Assembly (NCBI RefSeq): GCF_000718635.1
Contig: NZ_JOBF01000012.1
Location: forward strand, 1 to 64,000
Origin: Streptomyces varsoviensis
GTDB taxonomy: Bacteria > Actinomycetota > Actinomycetes > Streptomycetales > Streptomycetaceae
Direction: 5' to 3'
DNA: 64,000 nucleotides
A program made the translations under genes and the position numbers. Below are positions 8,621 to 16,526 of the stretch, piece by piece; positions within the stretch are counted from its first letter, which is position 1; every line of letters begins with the position of its first letter. Under the pieces are notes generated by a model. It made no database searches, was not told where the DNA came from, and was given only the letters and a program-made list of their open reading frames with translations.

Positions 8621-11600
8621 CGGGAGCCTCCTCGGGTGTTCGTACGGGCGCGATCTGAGCCGCCCTTGCCGCCGGGACCGCCGGGGCCGCCCGTACCGTG
8701 CGGGCTGCGGCCCGCCGTGCCGCCCTTGGCCATGCCACGGCCCGCCGTACCGCGGGAAGCCGTCGGCTGCCAGCCGCGCAGCCGGAGGCTGTTGCCGACG
8801 ACGAGCAGCGAGCTGACGGACATCGCCGCCGCCGCGACCATCGGGTTCAGCAGCCCGACCGCGGCCAGCGGGACGGTGACGAGGTTGTAGCCGAACGCCC
8901 AGGCCAGATTGGCGCGTACGGTCCCGAGCGTGCGGCGCGCCAGCCGTACCGCGTCGGCGAGGGCCCGCATGTCCTCGCGGACCAGCGTCACATCGGCCGC
9001 CCCGATGGCGGCGTCCGTGCCGCCGCCCATCGCGATCCCCAGATCCGCGCCGGCCAGCGCCGCCGCGTCGTTGACCCCGTCGCCGACCACGGCGACGCGG
9101 CGCCCGCTCGCGCGCAGCGTCCGTACCAGCTCGGCCTTGCTCTCGGGCGTGGAACGCGGGTGGACTTCGTCGATCCCCAGCTCGGCGGCGACGGCGTGCG
9201 CGGTGGCGTCGCTGTCGCCGGTGGCGAGAACGGGCCGCAGCCCGAGCCGCTTGAGGTGGTCCACGGCGCGGTAGCTGCCGGGCCGCAGCCGGTCGCCGAG
9301 CGCGATGACCGCCTCGTCGCGCCCGTCCACCCGCACGAGTACGGCCGTACGCCCGGCCGCCTCCGCGATCCGCACGGCCTCGGCCAGATCGGCGGGGAGG
9401 TCTCTGGACCGTTCGTGATCGTCGGGGAGGTCCCCGGGCCGGTCGTGATCGTGGGGGAGTGCGCCGAGCCGTTCGTGATCGTCGGGGAGGTCCCCGGGCC
9501 GGTCGTGATCATCGGGGAGTGCGCCGGGCCGGCGGGGGTTTGCCGCGGCGGGCGGTGGGGCAACCGATGACGTGGTGTCGGGCCCCGCCCCTTGGCCATG
9601 GGCGGACCGGGCCTCCGCCTCCGGACCTTGTCCGACCGGGGCCGCCGCTTTCGGGCCTTGCCCGGCTGAGGTCGCAGCCCCCTGAGCGTGCCCGGCCCGG
9701 AGCCCCGCTTCTCCCGACGGCGTGTCGGCCTCACTCTTGCCCGATGGCGGACACGCCGCCACCCCGCCCGATGGCCGACACGCCGCCACCGCCCCGGCGT
9801 CCGGGCGCACCGTCCGTTCGTCAGGACGCACCGTCCCCTCGTCCGGGCGCACTATCCCACCGCCCGGGCGCACCGTCCCACCGCCCGGACGCATCGCAGC
9901 GCCGTCCGGGCGCAGTACCTCCACGCGGTGCCCGGCCACCAGGCCCGTGACCCCGAGGCCCGCCGTGGCGGTGAACCCTTCGACACGCGGGGGCGGTTCG
10001 GGCAGGGTGTGGCGGGCGTGAGCGGCGATGGCGCGGCCCACGGGGTGCTCCGAGCCCTCCTCGACCGCGCCCGCGAGGCGCAGCGCCGCCGCCTCGCCCA
10101 GCCCGTCGGCACGGGCCGTCACCTCCGTCACGGACATCGCGCCGACCGTCAGCGTGCCGGTCTTGTCCAGTACGACCGTGTCCACCCGCCGCAGCCCCTC
10201 CAGGGCCTGCGGGCCGCTGACGAGGATGCCCAGCGCCGCTCCCCGGCCGGTGGCCGCGAGCAGGGCGGTGGGGGTGGCGAGGCCGAGGGCGCAGGGGCAG
10301 GCGACGACGAGCACGGCCACCGCCGCCGTGACGGCGGCCTGCGGGTCGGCGCCGGCGCCCAGCCAGAAGCCCAGCACGGTGACGGCGACGGCGAGGACGG
10401 CGGGGACGAAGACTCCGGCGACGGCGTCGGCCAGCCGCTGTACGCGCGCCTTGCCGCTCTGCGCGTCCTCCACCAGCCGCGCGATGCGCGCGAGCCGGGT
10501 GTCGGCGCCCACGGCCTCGGCGCATACCTCCAGCAGGCCGCCGGAGTTGACGGCGCCGCCGACGACCGCCGAGCCGGGCCCGACCTCCACCGGCGCGCTC
10601 TCGCCCGTGACCAGGGACATGTCCAGCGCCGAACCGCCCTCGGTGATCACCCCGTCGGTCGCGACCCGTTCGCCTGGCCGGACGACGAAACGGTCGCCGA
10701 CCCGCAACTCCTCGATGGGAACGCTGCGTTCCGTGCCGCCGGCCCGTACGACGACCTCCTTGACGGTGAGCGAGGCGAGCGCCCGCAGCGCGGAGCCGGT
10801 GGCCCGCCGGGCGCGCCCCTCCAGCAGCCGGCCGGTCAGCACGAACAGCGGGACGCCGACGACGGCTTCCAGGTACACGTCGGCCACGCCGCCCGTCGCC
10901 GATGGTACGAGCGTGAACGGCATGCGCATCCCGGGCTCCCCGGCGCCGCCGAGGAAGAGCGCGTACGCCGACCACAGGAACGACGCCAGTACGCCCAGCG
11001 ACACCAGCGTGTCCATGGTCGCGCCGCCGTGCCGCAGGCCGCGCAGCGCCTTGGCGTGGAAGGGCCACGCGCTCCACGCCGCGACCGGCGCGGCCAGCAC
11101 GAAGCAGAGCCATTGCCAGTTGTCGAACTGGCAGGACGGGACCATGGACAGCACCAGGACCGGCACCGCCAGCACGGCCGTGACCAGCAGCCGGGTCCGC
11201 TCGGCGGCACTCCCGGCCGCGGCGTCGGCCGCACCGTCCTCGTACTCCCCGTACGGGCCGCCCGCCGCGTCCCGCCGCCGCTCCGCCTCCACGTGCCGGG
11301 CGGTGAACCCCGCCGCCTCCACGACGGCGACGAGTTCCGCCGCGCTCACCGTGGCCGGGTGGCTGACCCGGGCCCGGCCCGTCGCGAGGTTGACGGTGGC
11401 GCTGACGCCTTCGACCCGCCCGAGCTTCTTCTCCACGCGGCCGACGCAGGCGGCGCAGGTCATGCCGCCGACCGCCAGTTCCGTCGTGCGACCCGCCGCC
11501 GGACTCACGGTATTCACCGCGGTACCCACCGACGCACCTACCGACGCACCCGCCGTCGTGTCCGTGCCCACCGACGCGCCCGCCGTCGTGTCCGTGCCCA

Positions 11601-11661
11601 CCGACGCGCCCGCCGTCGTGTCCGTGCCCACCGACGCGCCCGCCGTCGTCTCCGCGCTCAT
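8617..11661 (-). CDS. copA: Copper-translocating P1B-type ATPase with repeat insertions
   Basis: A 1014-residue Cu(I) exporter, against about 750 for relatives. It has an HMA domain (GMTCAAC, cysteines 69 and 72), actuator loop TGES (353-355 region), CPC in the metal-binding helix (455-457), phosphorylation site DKTGT (Asp499), SEHP in the nucleotide domain (about 537-540) and GDGVND (860-865). Three extra low-complexity parts explain the length: residues 1-50 (ten-residue GTDTTAGASV repeats), a roughly 140-170-residue insertion in the nucleotide domain at about 585-755 ending in His/Asp-rich ten-residue repeats, and a Gly-rich tail from about 966. The ATG at 11661 is chosen because it overlaps the stop of the upstream gene (ATGA). 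It is the middle gene of a three-gene operon. Confidence 0.95.
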   Translation of the reverse strand: MSAETTAGASVGTDTTAGASVGTDTTAGASVGTDTTAGASVGASVGTAVNTVSPAAGRTTELAVGGMTCAACVGRVEKKLGRVEGVSATVNLATGRARVSHPATVSAAELVAVVEAAGFTARHVEAERRRDAAGGPYGEYEDGAADAAAGSAAERTRLLVTAVLAVPVLVLSMVPSCQFDNWQWLCFVLAAPVAAWSAWPFHAKALRGLRHGGATMDTLVSLGVLASFLWSAYALFLGGAGEPGMRMPFTLVPSATGGVADVYLEAVVGVPLFVLTGRLLEGRARRATGSALRALASLTVKEVVVRAGGTERSVPIEELRVGDRFVVRPGERVATDGVITEGGSALDMSLVTGESAPVEVGPGSAVVGGAVNSGGLLEVCAEAVGADTRLARIARLVEDAQSGKARVQRLADAVAGVFVPAVLAVAVTVLGFWLGAGADPQAAVTAAVAVLVVACPCALGLATPTALLAATGRGAALGILVSGPQALEGLRRVDTVVLDKTGTLTVGAMSVTEVTARADGLGEAAALRLAGAVEEGSEHPVGRAIAAHARHTLPEPPPRVEGFTATAGLGVTGLVAGHRVEVLRPDGAAMRPGGGTVRPGGGIVRPDEGTVRPDERTVRPDAGAVAACRPSGGVAACPPSGKSEADTPSGEAGLRAGHAQGAATSAGQGPKAAAPVGQGPEAEARSAHGQGAGPDTTSSVAPPPAAANPRRPGALPDDHDRPGDLPDDHERLGALPHDHDRPGDLPDDHERSRDLPADLAEAVRIAEAAGRTAVLVRVDGRDEAVIALGDRLRPGSYRAVDHLKRLGLRPVLATGDSDATAHAVAAELGIDEVHPRSTPESKAELVRTLRASGRRVAVVGDGVNDAAALAGADLGIAMGGGTDAAIGAADVTLVREDMRALADAVRLARRTLGTVRANLAWAFGYNLVTVPLAAVGLLNPMVAAAAMSVSSLLVVGNSLRLRGWQPTASRGTAGRGMAKGGTAGRSPHGTGGPGGPGGKGGSDRARTNTRGGSR
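9391..9540. repeat. 30-bp repeat encoding a His/Asp-rich insert in CopA
   Basis: Five consecutive 30-bp units at 9391, 9421, 9451, 9481 and 9511. Two types alternate (GGTCCCCGGGCC-type and GTGCGCCG(A/G)GCC-type), implying a 60-bp higher-order unit. On the minus strand each encodes ten residues such as DDHDRPGDLP or DDHERLGALP, within CopA residues about 708-757. Confidence 0.9.
9799..9900. repeat. 21-bp repeat inside the CopA insertion
   Basis: About five 21-bp units start at 9799, 9820, 9841, 9862 and 9883 (GTCCGGGCGCACCGTCC-like). They encode seven-residue repeats such as VRPDERT at CopA residues about 588-621. A neighbouring 27-bp duplication near 9745-9795 encodes the paired AACRPSGG and AACPPSGK segments, each adding a cysteine. 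Confidence 0.8.
11541..11660. repeat. 30-bp repeat at the CopA N-terminus
   Basis: Four 30-bp units at 11541, 11571, 11601 and 11631; the second and third are identical. They encode GTDTTAGASV repeats in residues 1-42, before the HMA domain. Confidence 0.9.
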
Positions 11662-11882
11662 CGGACGGTCTCCGGCGCGGGGGCGCCCATGTCCATGCCG
11701 CCCATGCCGCCTCCGGAGGAGCCGCCGGAGCCGCCCGAAGAGCCGCCGGGACCGGAGCCGTGCATGCCGGGAGCCACGGGGCCGATGGCCGACCCGACCG
11801 CGTAGGCGATGCCGAACATCGCGGCGAGCAGCAGGGCGAAGCCGGCGAGGAGTGCGTACGGGCTGTTTTGACGTGCTGTCAT
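11658..11882 (-). CDS. Small Met-rich membrane protein, first gene of the copA operon
   Basis: A 74-residue protein: one transmembrane helix at about 8-32 (YALLAGFALLLAAMFGIAYA), then a flexible Gly/Ser tail ending GGGMGGMDMG. The methionine-rich end suggests weak Cu(I) binding outside the membrane (inference). Its stop overlaps the copA start by four bases, so it is translationally coupled. Similar short proteins precede copper ATPases in other Streptomyces, to my recollection. No CsoR-like palindrome was found in the 264-bp region upstream. Confidence 0.8.
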   Translation of the reverse strand: MTARQNSPYALLAGFALLLAAMFGIAYAVGSAIGPVAPGMHGSGPGGSSGGSGGSSGGGMGGMDMGAPAPETVR

Positions 11883-11964
11883 CGCGGCATCGTGGCACGG
11901 CGCGAGGGTCGCCGGAGCCGCCGAACGCCCTTCCCGGCGCGTGAGGATTGTCCCTTTCGCCCCC

Positions 11965-11993
11965 GGGAACCAGCGGGTCCCCGCAGCCGACTA
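11965..11993 (+). promoter_or_regulatory. ECF-type promoter candidate P1 of the P450-isonitrile synthase operon
   Basis: GGGAAC (11965-11970), 17-bp spacer, CGACTA (11988-11993). The whole 34 bp from GGGAAC to CTACCTGG matches the element before the ABC-importer operon at 28 of 34 positions without gaps, including parts of the spacer. The architecture (AAC in -35, CG in -10, 17-bp spacer) is that of group 4 sigma factors. Confidence 0.6.
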
Positions 11994-12050
11994 CCTGGAG
12001 ATCGAAGGCGCGCGGCCGACGCCCGTACGCACGTCCCGGCCGCGAATCCC

Positions 12051-12079
12051 GGGAACTCGCGCCCGTCGCCGTACGACTT
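12051..12079 (+). promoter_or_regulatory. ECF-type promoter candidate P2 of the P450-isonitrile synthase operon
   Basis: GGGAAC (12051-12056), again a 17-bp spacer, CGACTT (12074-12079). It is 86 bp downstream of P1 and 68 bp before the P450 GTG. The spacer is unlike P1, so only the -35 and -10 words are shared. Confidence 0.5.
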
Positions 12080-12146
12080 CTCAGGGGCCCACCCCGACCC
12101 GGCGGCCGCGAGGCGACCGCCGCGCCGCAGCGAGGAGATCACCACC

Positions 12147-13421
12147 GTGTCCCTGCCCGACCCCTTCCCGCTCCACGGCCGCGCCTACAAGCGCGACCCC
12201 TACCCGCTCTACGAGGAGCTGCGCGCCGCCGGCCCCGTCCACCGGGTGCGCTTCCCGAGCGGCGTCACCGCCTGGCTCGTCACGGGGCACAGCGCGGCCC
12301 AGCAGACCCTGTCCGACAGCCGTCTCGGCAAGAACCACGACCTGGGCAACGACGGCTGGCGGGCCCGTGCCTCGATCATGCCCGAGCCCCAGCACTCGCA
12401 GCTCCAGGTCCACCTCCTGCACCAGGACCCGCCCACGCACACCCGGATGAGACGGCTGGTCCTCGACGCGTTCTCGGCCCGCCGCGCGGAGGCGCTGCGC
12501 CCCCGCATCCAGGAGATCGCGGACGCCCTCCTCGACGAACTGCCTGGCGACGCGGACGCCGACGCGGACCCCGACGCGGACGGCGCGGACCTCGTGGCGT
12601 GCTTCGCGGCCCGCTTCCCCTTCCTGGTGCTCGCCGAGGTCATCGGGCTGCCGCCGGTTCTCGCGGCCCGTTTCCGCCGCGAGTGGGGCAAGGCCGTGCA
12701 GCCCGTGGGGCCGGACGATCCGGGCCGGGGCGCGTACGAGGAACTGCTGCGCGGGCTCCAGGGATATATCGCCGACATCGTCGCGTACAAGCGGGTCCTG
12801 CCGGGGCACGACCTGCTCAGTCGGCTCGTCGCCGCCCAAGGCGCGGGCGAGCTGACGGGGGAGGAGCTGGACTCGATGGTTTTCCAGCTCCTCGTCGCGG
12901 GCCAGGAGCCCGTCACCAACCAGCTCACCACCGCCGTCATGGCCCTGCTCCGCAATCCGCGGGCCCTCGACCGGCTGCGCGCCGAACGCGAGAACCCGGA
13001 GCTGCTGGCCCGTGCCGTCGAGGAGCTGACGCGGTACGACTCGGCGTTCGAGCTCACGACCTGGCGATTCCCCGCCGAGGACGCCGAGTTGCACGGGACG
13101 CGCGTACCGGCCGGCGACTCCGTGATCGTCTCCCTCAGCGCCGCCAATCGCGACCCCGAGCGCTTCCCCGACCCCGACACCCTGGACTTCGACCGCACGC
13201 AGGGCCCTCACCTGGCCTTCGGCCACGGCATCCACTTCTGCCCGGCGGCCGCCCTCGCGCGCGTCGAACTCCAGGTGGCCCTCGGCACTTTGCTCGAACG
13301 GCTGCCGGGGCTGCGGCTCGCCGTGCCCGACGAGGAGATCGAGTGGATACCGGCGGTGCTCGGACGCGGCGTGGACCGGCTGCCCGTCGCCTTCGACCGG
13401 CCCGTGTGCCCCCGAGGGTGA
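12147..13421 (+). CDS. Cytochrome P450
   Basis: A 424-residue soluble bacterial P450 that would hydroxylate or couple a small substrate using an external reductase. ExxR is EELTR (Glu293-Arg296). The heme loop is FGHGIHFCPAAALAR with ligand Cys365; most Streptomyces P450s have LG, not PA, after the cysteine. The I-helix reads LVAGQEPVTN (about 249-258): the usual acid-alcohol pair is shifted, with proline where the conserved threonine sits. An Asp/Ala repeat lies at 135-147. GTG 12147 follows GAGGAG. The next gene starts seven bases after the stop, so the P450 most likely acts on the isonitrile synthase product, like yeast Dit2 on the Dit1 product. Confidence 0.95.
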   Translation: MSLPDPFPLHGRAYKRDPYPLYEELRAAGPVHRVRFPSGVTAWLVTGHSAAQQTLSDSRLGKNHDLGNDGWRARASIMPEPQHSQLQVHLLHQDPPTHTRMRRLVLDAFSARRAEALRPRIQEIADALLDELPGDADADADPDADGADLVACFAARFPFLVLAEVIGLPPVLAARFRREWGKAVQPVGPDDPGRGAYEELLRGLQGYIADIVAYKRVLPGHDLLSRLVAAQGAGELTGEELDSMVFQLLVAGQEPVTNQLTTAVMALLRNPRALDRLRAERENPELLARAVEELTRYDSAFELTTWRFPAEDAELHGTRVPAGDSVIVSLSAANRDPERFPDPDTLDFDRTQGPHLAFGHGIHFCPAAALARVELQVALGTLLERLPGLRLAVPDEEIEWIPAVLGRGVDRLPVAFDRPVCPRG

Positions 13422-13428
13422 CCTGCCG

Positions 13429-14382
13429 ATGCACGACGAACCGAACCCGCGCCACGCGGACGCCCCCGCGACGGCGACGGCCTCGCCGGAGGCCCGCGTC
13501 CTCGGCCTCCTCCTCCCGTACCACCGCACCACGGCCCCGGCCCCGCCAGGAGATCCGGTGGAGCGCCACCCCGAACAGCTCGCCCAGATACGGCGGTTCA
13601 CCTCGGCCGGTGAGCCGGTCCTCTTCACCCTCCCCGGCTTCCCGTGCAAGTCGCCCAACCCGGCCAAGGTCCTCGGTCACCTCCCAGACGAGGGCGAACG
13701 GCTCTCCCTGGCCTTCCTCGACCGGCTCTGCGCCCGCGTCGGCGAGGTCTACGCGCCCGGCGCGCGGATGCTCATCTGCTCCGACGGCCATATCTTCGGC
13801 GACCTCATCAACGTGCCCGACGCGCACATCGACGCGTACGGGGACGCCCTGCGCACCATGATCCGCCGCGCGGGCCTGCGTCACCTCGACACCTTCGACC
13901 TGCGCGAGGTCTACGGCGACCTCCCGTACGACGAGAAGCGGGCGCGCGCGACCACGGCGTACGCGCCGGCGCTCGCCACCCTGCGCGCCCTGACCCGCAC
14001 CGACGAGGAGACGACGCGCCTCTACCGGGGCATCACGCGCTTCCTCGTCGAGGACGCCACCGGCCACACCGGCAGCCGCTCCGCGCTCCAACGCGAGAGC
14101 CGCGCCCGCGCGTACGGCGTCATCGCCCGCAGCCGCGCCTGGGGCGACCTCATCGCCGACCGCCACCCCCGGTCCGTACGGCTGTCGATCCATCCGCAGC
14201 GGCCGGGCGCCGCCAAGTTCGGCATCCGCCTCCTGGAGTCCGCGGACGCCTGGGCCACGCCCTGGCACTCCACCGTCCTGCGCCGGCGGGACGGGAGCGC
14301 CGAACTGATGCGCCGGGCGGACGCGGAGCGGCTGGGGCGCCTCGTCCTCCGGGACGGGCGCCCCAGCCACTACGCGGAATGA
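13429..14382 (+). CDS. Isonitrile synthase family protein (PvcA/IsnA/DIT1, PF05141-like)
   Basis: A 317-residue member of the pyoverdine/dityrosine biosynthesis family. Diagnostic segments are FPCKSPNPAK (71-80, with the conserved Lys74), LPDEGERLSLAFL (85-97), CSDGHIFGDLINVPD (117-131), KFGIRLL (263-269) and WATPWH (275-280). Bacterial members (PvcA, IsnA) convert the amino group of Tyr or Trp to an isonitrile using a ribulose-5-phosphate carbon; yeast Dit1 forms N-formyltyrosine. Which reaction occurs here is not decidable by eye. PvcA normally pairs with an Fe(II)/oxoglutarate oxygenase; here the partner is a P450, as in yeast DIT1-DIT2. The C-terminal part is typical and unbroken. Only this gene and the P450 form the operon. 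Confidence 0.88.
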   Translation: MHDEPNPRHADAPATATASPEARVLGLLLPYHRTTAPAPPGDPVERHPEQLAQIRRFTSAGEPVLFTLPGFPCKSPNPAKVLGHLPDEGERLSLAFLDRLCARVGEVYAPGARMLICSDGHIFGDLINVPDAHIDAYGDALRTMIRRAGLRHLDTFDLREVYGDLPYDEKRARATTAYAPALATLRALTRTDEETTRLYRGITRFLVEDATGHTGSRSALQRESRARAYGVIARSRAWGDLIADRHPRSVRLSIHPQRPGAAKFGIRLLESADAWATPWHSTVLRRRDGSAELMRRADAERLGRLVLRDGRPSHYAE

Positions 14383-14390
14383 GCCGCGGG

Positions 14391-14524
14391 AGCCATAGCC
14401 CCCGGCCCGTACGGGCAGCAGCGCCCGCATGGGACCGTCCCCGGCTCCTGAGCGGAGCGAGCCACAGCCGCCGCGCCGTACGGGCAGCAGCACTGCCCGT
14501 ACGCAAGCGTCTCCGGGTCCTGCG
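14391..14524. repeat. Duplicated element with a hairpin between convergent operons
   Basis: Two degenerate copies of about 65 bp (about 14391-14450 and 14458-14524) share the core CGTACGGGCAGCAGC. In copy two the core forms a perfect 11-bp stem with a five-base loop (14477-14487 with 14493-14503). It lies between the isonitrile synthase (plus) and the importer ATPase (minus) and probably serves as their terminator. Confidence 0.65.
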
Positions 14525-14566
14525 CGGAGCCGCCCGCGAGGGCGGCAGGCGGGAGCGGCGGCCCCG

Positions 14567-15352
14567 TCACAGTTCCGCCCCCGCCACCGAACGGTGGTCG
14601 AAGGCGATCAGCGGGTCCCCGGTCAGCGGGTGGTCCACCACCGCCGCCCGTACCCCGAACACCTCGGCCAGCAGCGCCGGCGTGAGGACGTCGCGCGGCC
14701 GGCCGGAGGCCAGCAGCCTCCCGCCGTGCAGGACGTGCAGCCGATCGCACACGGACGCCGCCGCGTTGAGGTCGTGCAGCGCGATCAGCGTCGTACGGCG
14801 TTGGTCGCGCAGCAGCGTCAGCAGCTCCACCTGGTGCCGTACGTCGAGGTGGTTGGTGGGCTCGTCCAGCACCAGCACCCGGGGGTCCTGGGCGAGGGCC
14901 CGCGCCAGCAGCACCCGCTGCCGCTCGCCGCCCGAGAGCGCCGAGAACCGGCGCCGCGCGGCCTTGGCCATCCCCACCCGTTCGAGCGCGCCGGCCACGG
15001 CGTCCGCGTCGGCGCGGTCCTCCGCCGCGAAGGCCCGCTTGTAGGGCGTACGGCCCATGGCGACCACTTCGCGGACCGTCAGCTCGAAGTCGCCGCCGCG
15101 CTCCTGGGGGAGCGCGGCGATCCGGCGCGCCGACTCCACCGCCGACAGCGAGCGGAGGTCCGTATCGCCCAGCAGCACCCGCCCGGCGTGCGGTGCCAGA
15201 TGCCGGTACACGGTGCGCAGCACGGTCGACTTGCCGCTCCCGTTCGGGCCGACCAGCCCCGCGATCTCGCCCTCGGCGGCGAGGAGGTTCACGCCGGAGA
15301 CCACCTCGCGCCCGGACAGCGACACGGCCAGGTCCTCGACCGCGATCCTCAT
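14567..15352 (-). CDS. FepC/BtuD-type ABC importer ATPase
   Basis: A 261-residue ATP-binding subunit: Walker A GPNGSGKST (35-43), Q-loop LPQERGG, signature LSGGERQR (about 139), Walker B VLVLDEP, D-loop NHLD and H-loop ALHDLNAA. The closest known types energise uptake of ferric siderophores, heme or cobalamin. It is the last gene of a three-gene operon, 61 bp after the permease gene, and ends facing the isonitrile synthase operon. Confidence 0.95.
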   Translation of the reverse strand: MRIAVEDLAVSLSGREVVSGVNLLAAEGEIAGLVGPNGSGKSTVLRTVYRHLAPHAGRVLLGDTDLRSLSAVESARRIAALPQERGGDFELTVREVVAMGRTPYKRAFAAEDRADADAVAGALERVGMAKAARRRFSALSGGERQRVLLARALAQDPRVLVLDEPTNHLDVRHQVELLTLLRDQRRTTLIALHDLNAAASVCDRLHVLHGGRLLASGRPRDVLTPALLAEVFGVRAAVVDHPLTGDPLIAFDHRSVAGAEL

Positions 15353-15413
15353 GACGGCACCAACCCCGATCCCGACCCCAATCCGAAGCCCGACCCTGTG
15401 ACCCGTCGGTCTC

Positions 15414-16526
15414 TCACGACCGCTCCAATCGCCGGTCCAGCAGATACAGCAGCGTGGGCGCGCCGACCATCGCGGTCACCACGCCCACCGGCAGCTCCTG
15501 ATCGGACAGGGCGGTCCTGGCCACCAGATCGACCACCACCAGCAGGACCGCCCCGAACAGCGCGGAGACCGGGAGCAGCCGCCGGTGGTCGCCGCCCACC
15601 ACCATCCGGCAGGCGTGCGGCACCATCAGCCCCACGAAGCCGATCGCCCCCGACACCGACACGAGCACGCCCGTCAGGACGCTCGTCACCACGAACAGCT
15701 CGCGCCGCAGCCGGGTCACGTCCACGCCCAGGCCCGCCGCCGTCTCGTCGCCCATCAGCAGGGCGTTGAGCGCGCGGGCCCGGCCCAGCAGCGCCGCGAG
15801 CCCCAGCGGCACGGCTATGGCGGGCAGCGCGAGGGTGGCCCACTGGGCGCCGCCCAACGAGCCCATCAGCCAGAACAGGACTCCGCGGGTCTGCTGTTCG
15901 TCCCCGGCCTGGAGCACCAGATAGCTGGTGAACCCGGACAGGAACTGCCCGATGCCCACCCCCGCCAGCACCAGCCGCAGCGGCGAGAACCCGCCGCCGC
16001 GCCGCGCCATCGCCCACACCAGCGCGAACGCCGCCAGAGCCCCGACGAACGCCGCCGAGGACAGCCCCAGCCCGAGCGCGCCGCCCGCGCCCGCACCGAG
16101 CACGATCGCCGCCACCGCGCCCAGCGACGCGCCGCTGGAGATGCCCAGCAGATACGGGTCGGCCAGCGGATTGCGCACGAGCGCCTGCACGGCCGTGCCC
16201 ACCACGCCCAGCCCCGCGCCGACCAGCGCCGCCAACAGCGCCCGCGGCAGCCGGAGCTGCCACACGATCAGGTCCTGGGTGCCCGGCGCGGGCTCCCGCC
16301 CGGCGACCCCGCGCGCGACCGCCGACCATACGCCGGCCAGCGGCACCGGGGTCGACCCCAGGGCCACCGAGGCGACCAGCGCGACGAGCAGCGCCGCGCC
16401 CAGCGCCGCGGCGACCCAGCCGGCGCGTATGGTCCGTACGCCGTCCTCCCGCTCCTCTTCCCGCCGGTCAGGCGTCCCTTCCCGCTCCTCTTCCCGTTTC
16501 TCGGTGAGCGCGGCCGTCGGCGTCAT
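15414..16526 (-). CDS. FecCD-family ABC importer permease
   Basis: A 370-residue permease with about nine to ten hydrophobic helices and the FecCD signatures NPLADPYLLGISSGASLGAV (about 120-140, shown in part) and GFVGLMVPHACRM. It forms the homodimeric channel of a metallophore or cobalamin-type importer. The N-terminal 35 residues are charged and repetitive (EKREEEREG, DRREEERED). The ATG at 16526 directly follows the stop of the binding-protein gene, so translation is coupled. Confidence 0.95.
   Translation of the reverse strand: MTPTAALTEKREEEREGTPDRREEEREDGVRTIRAGWVAAALGAALLVALVASVALGSTPVPLAGVWSAVARGVAGREPAPGTQDLIVWQLRLPRALLAALVGAGLGVVGTAVQALVRNPLADPYLLGISSGASLGAVAAIVLGAGAGGALGLGLSSAAFVGALAAFALVWAMARRGGGFSPLRLVLAGVGIGQFLSGFTSYLVLQAGDEQQTRGVLFWLMGSLGGAQWATLALPAIAVPLGLAALLGRARALNALLMGDETAAGLGVDVTRLRRELFVVTSVLTGVLVSVSGAIGFVGLMVPHACRMVVGGDHRRLLPVSALFGAVLLVVVDLVARTALSDQELPVGVVTAMVGAPTLLYLLDRRLERS

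Noticed and set aside
11883..12146. CsoR copper operator upstream of the copA operon.
   Set aside because: No palindrome of the TACCC/GGGTA type was found; copper control of this operon therefore remains unproven.
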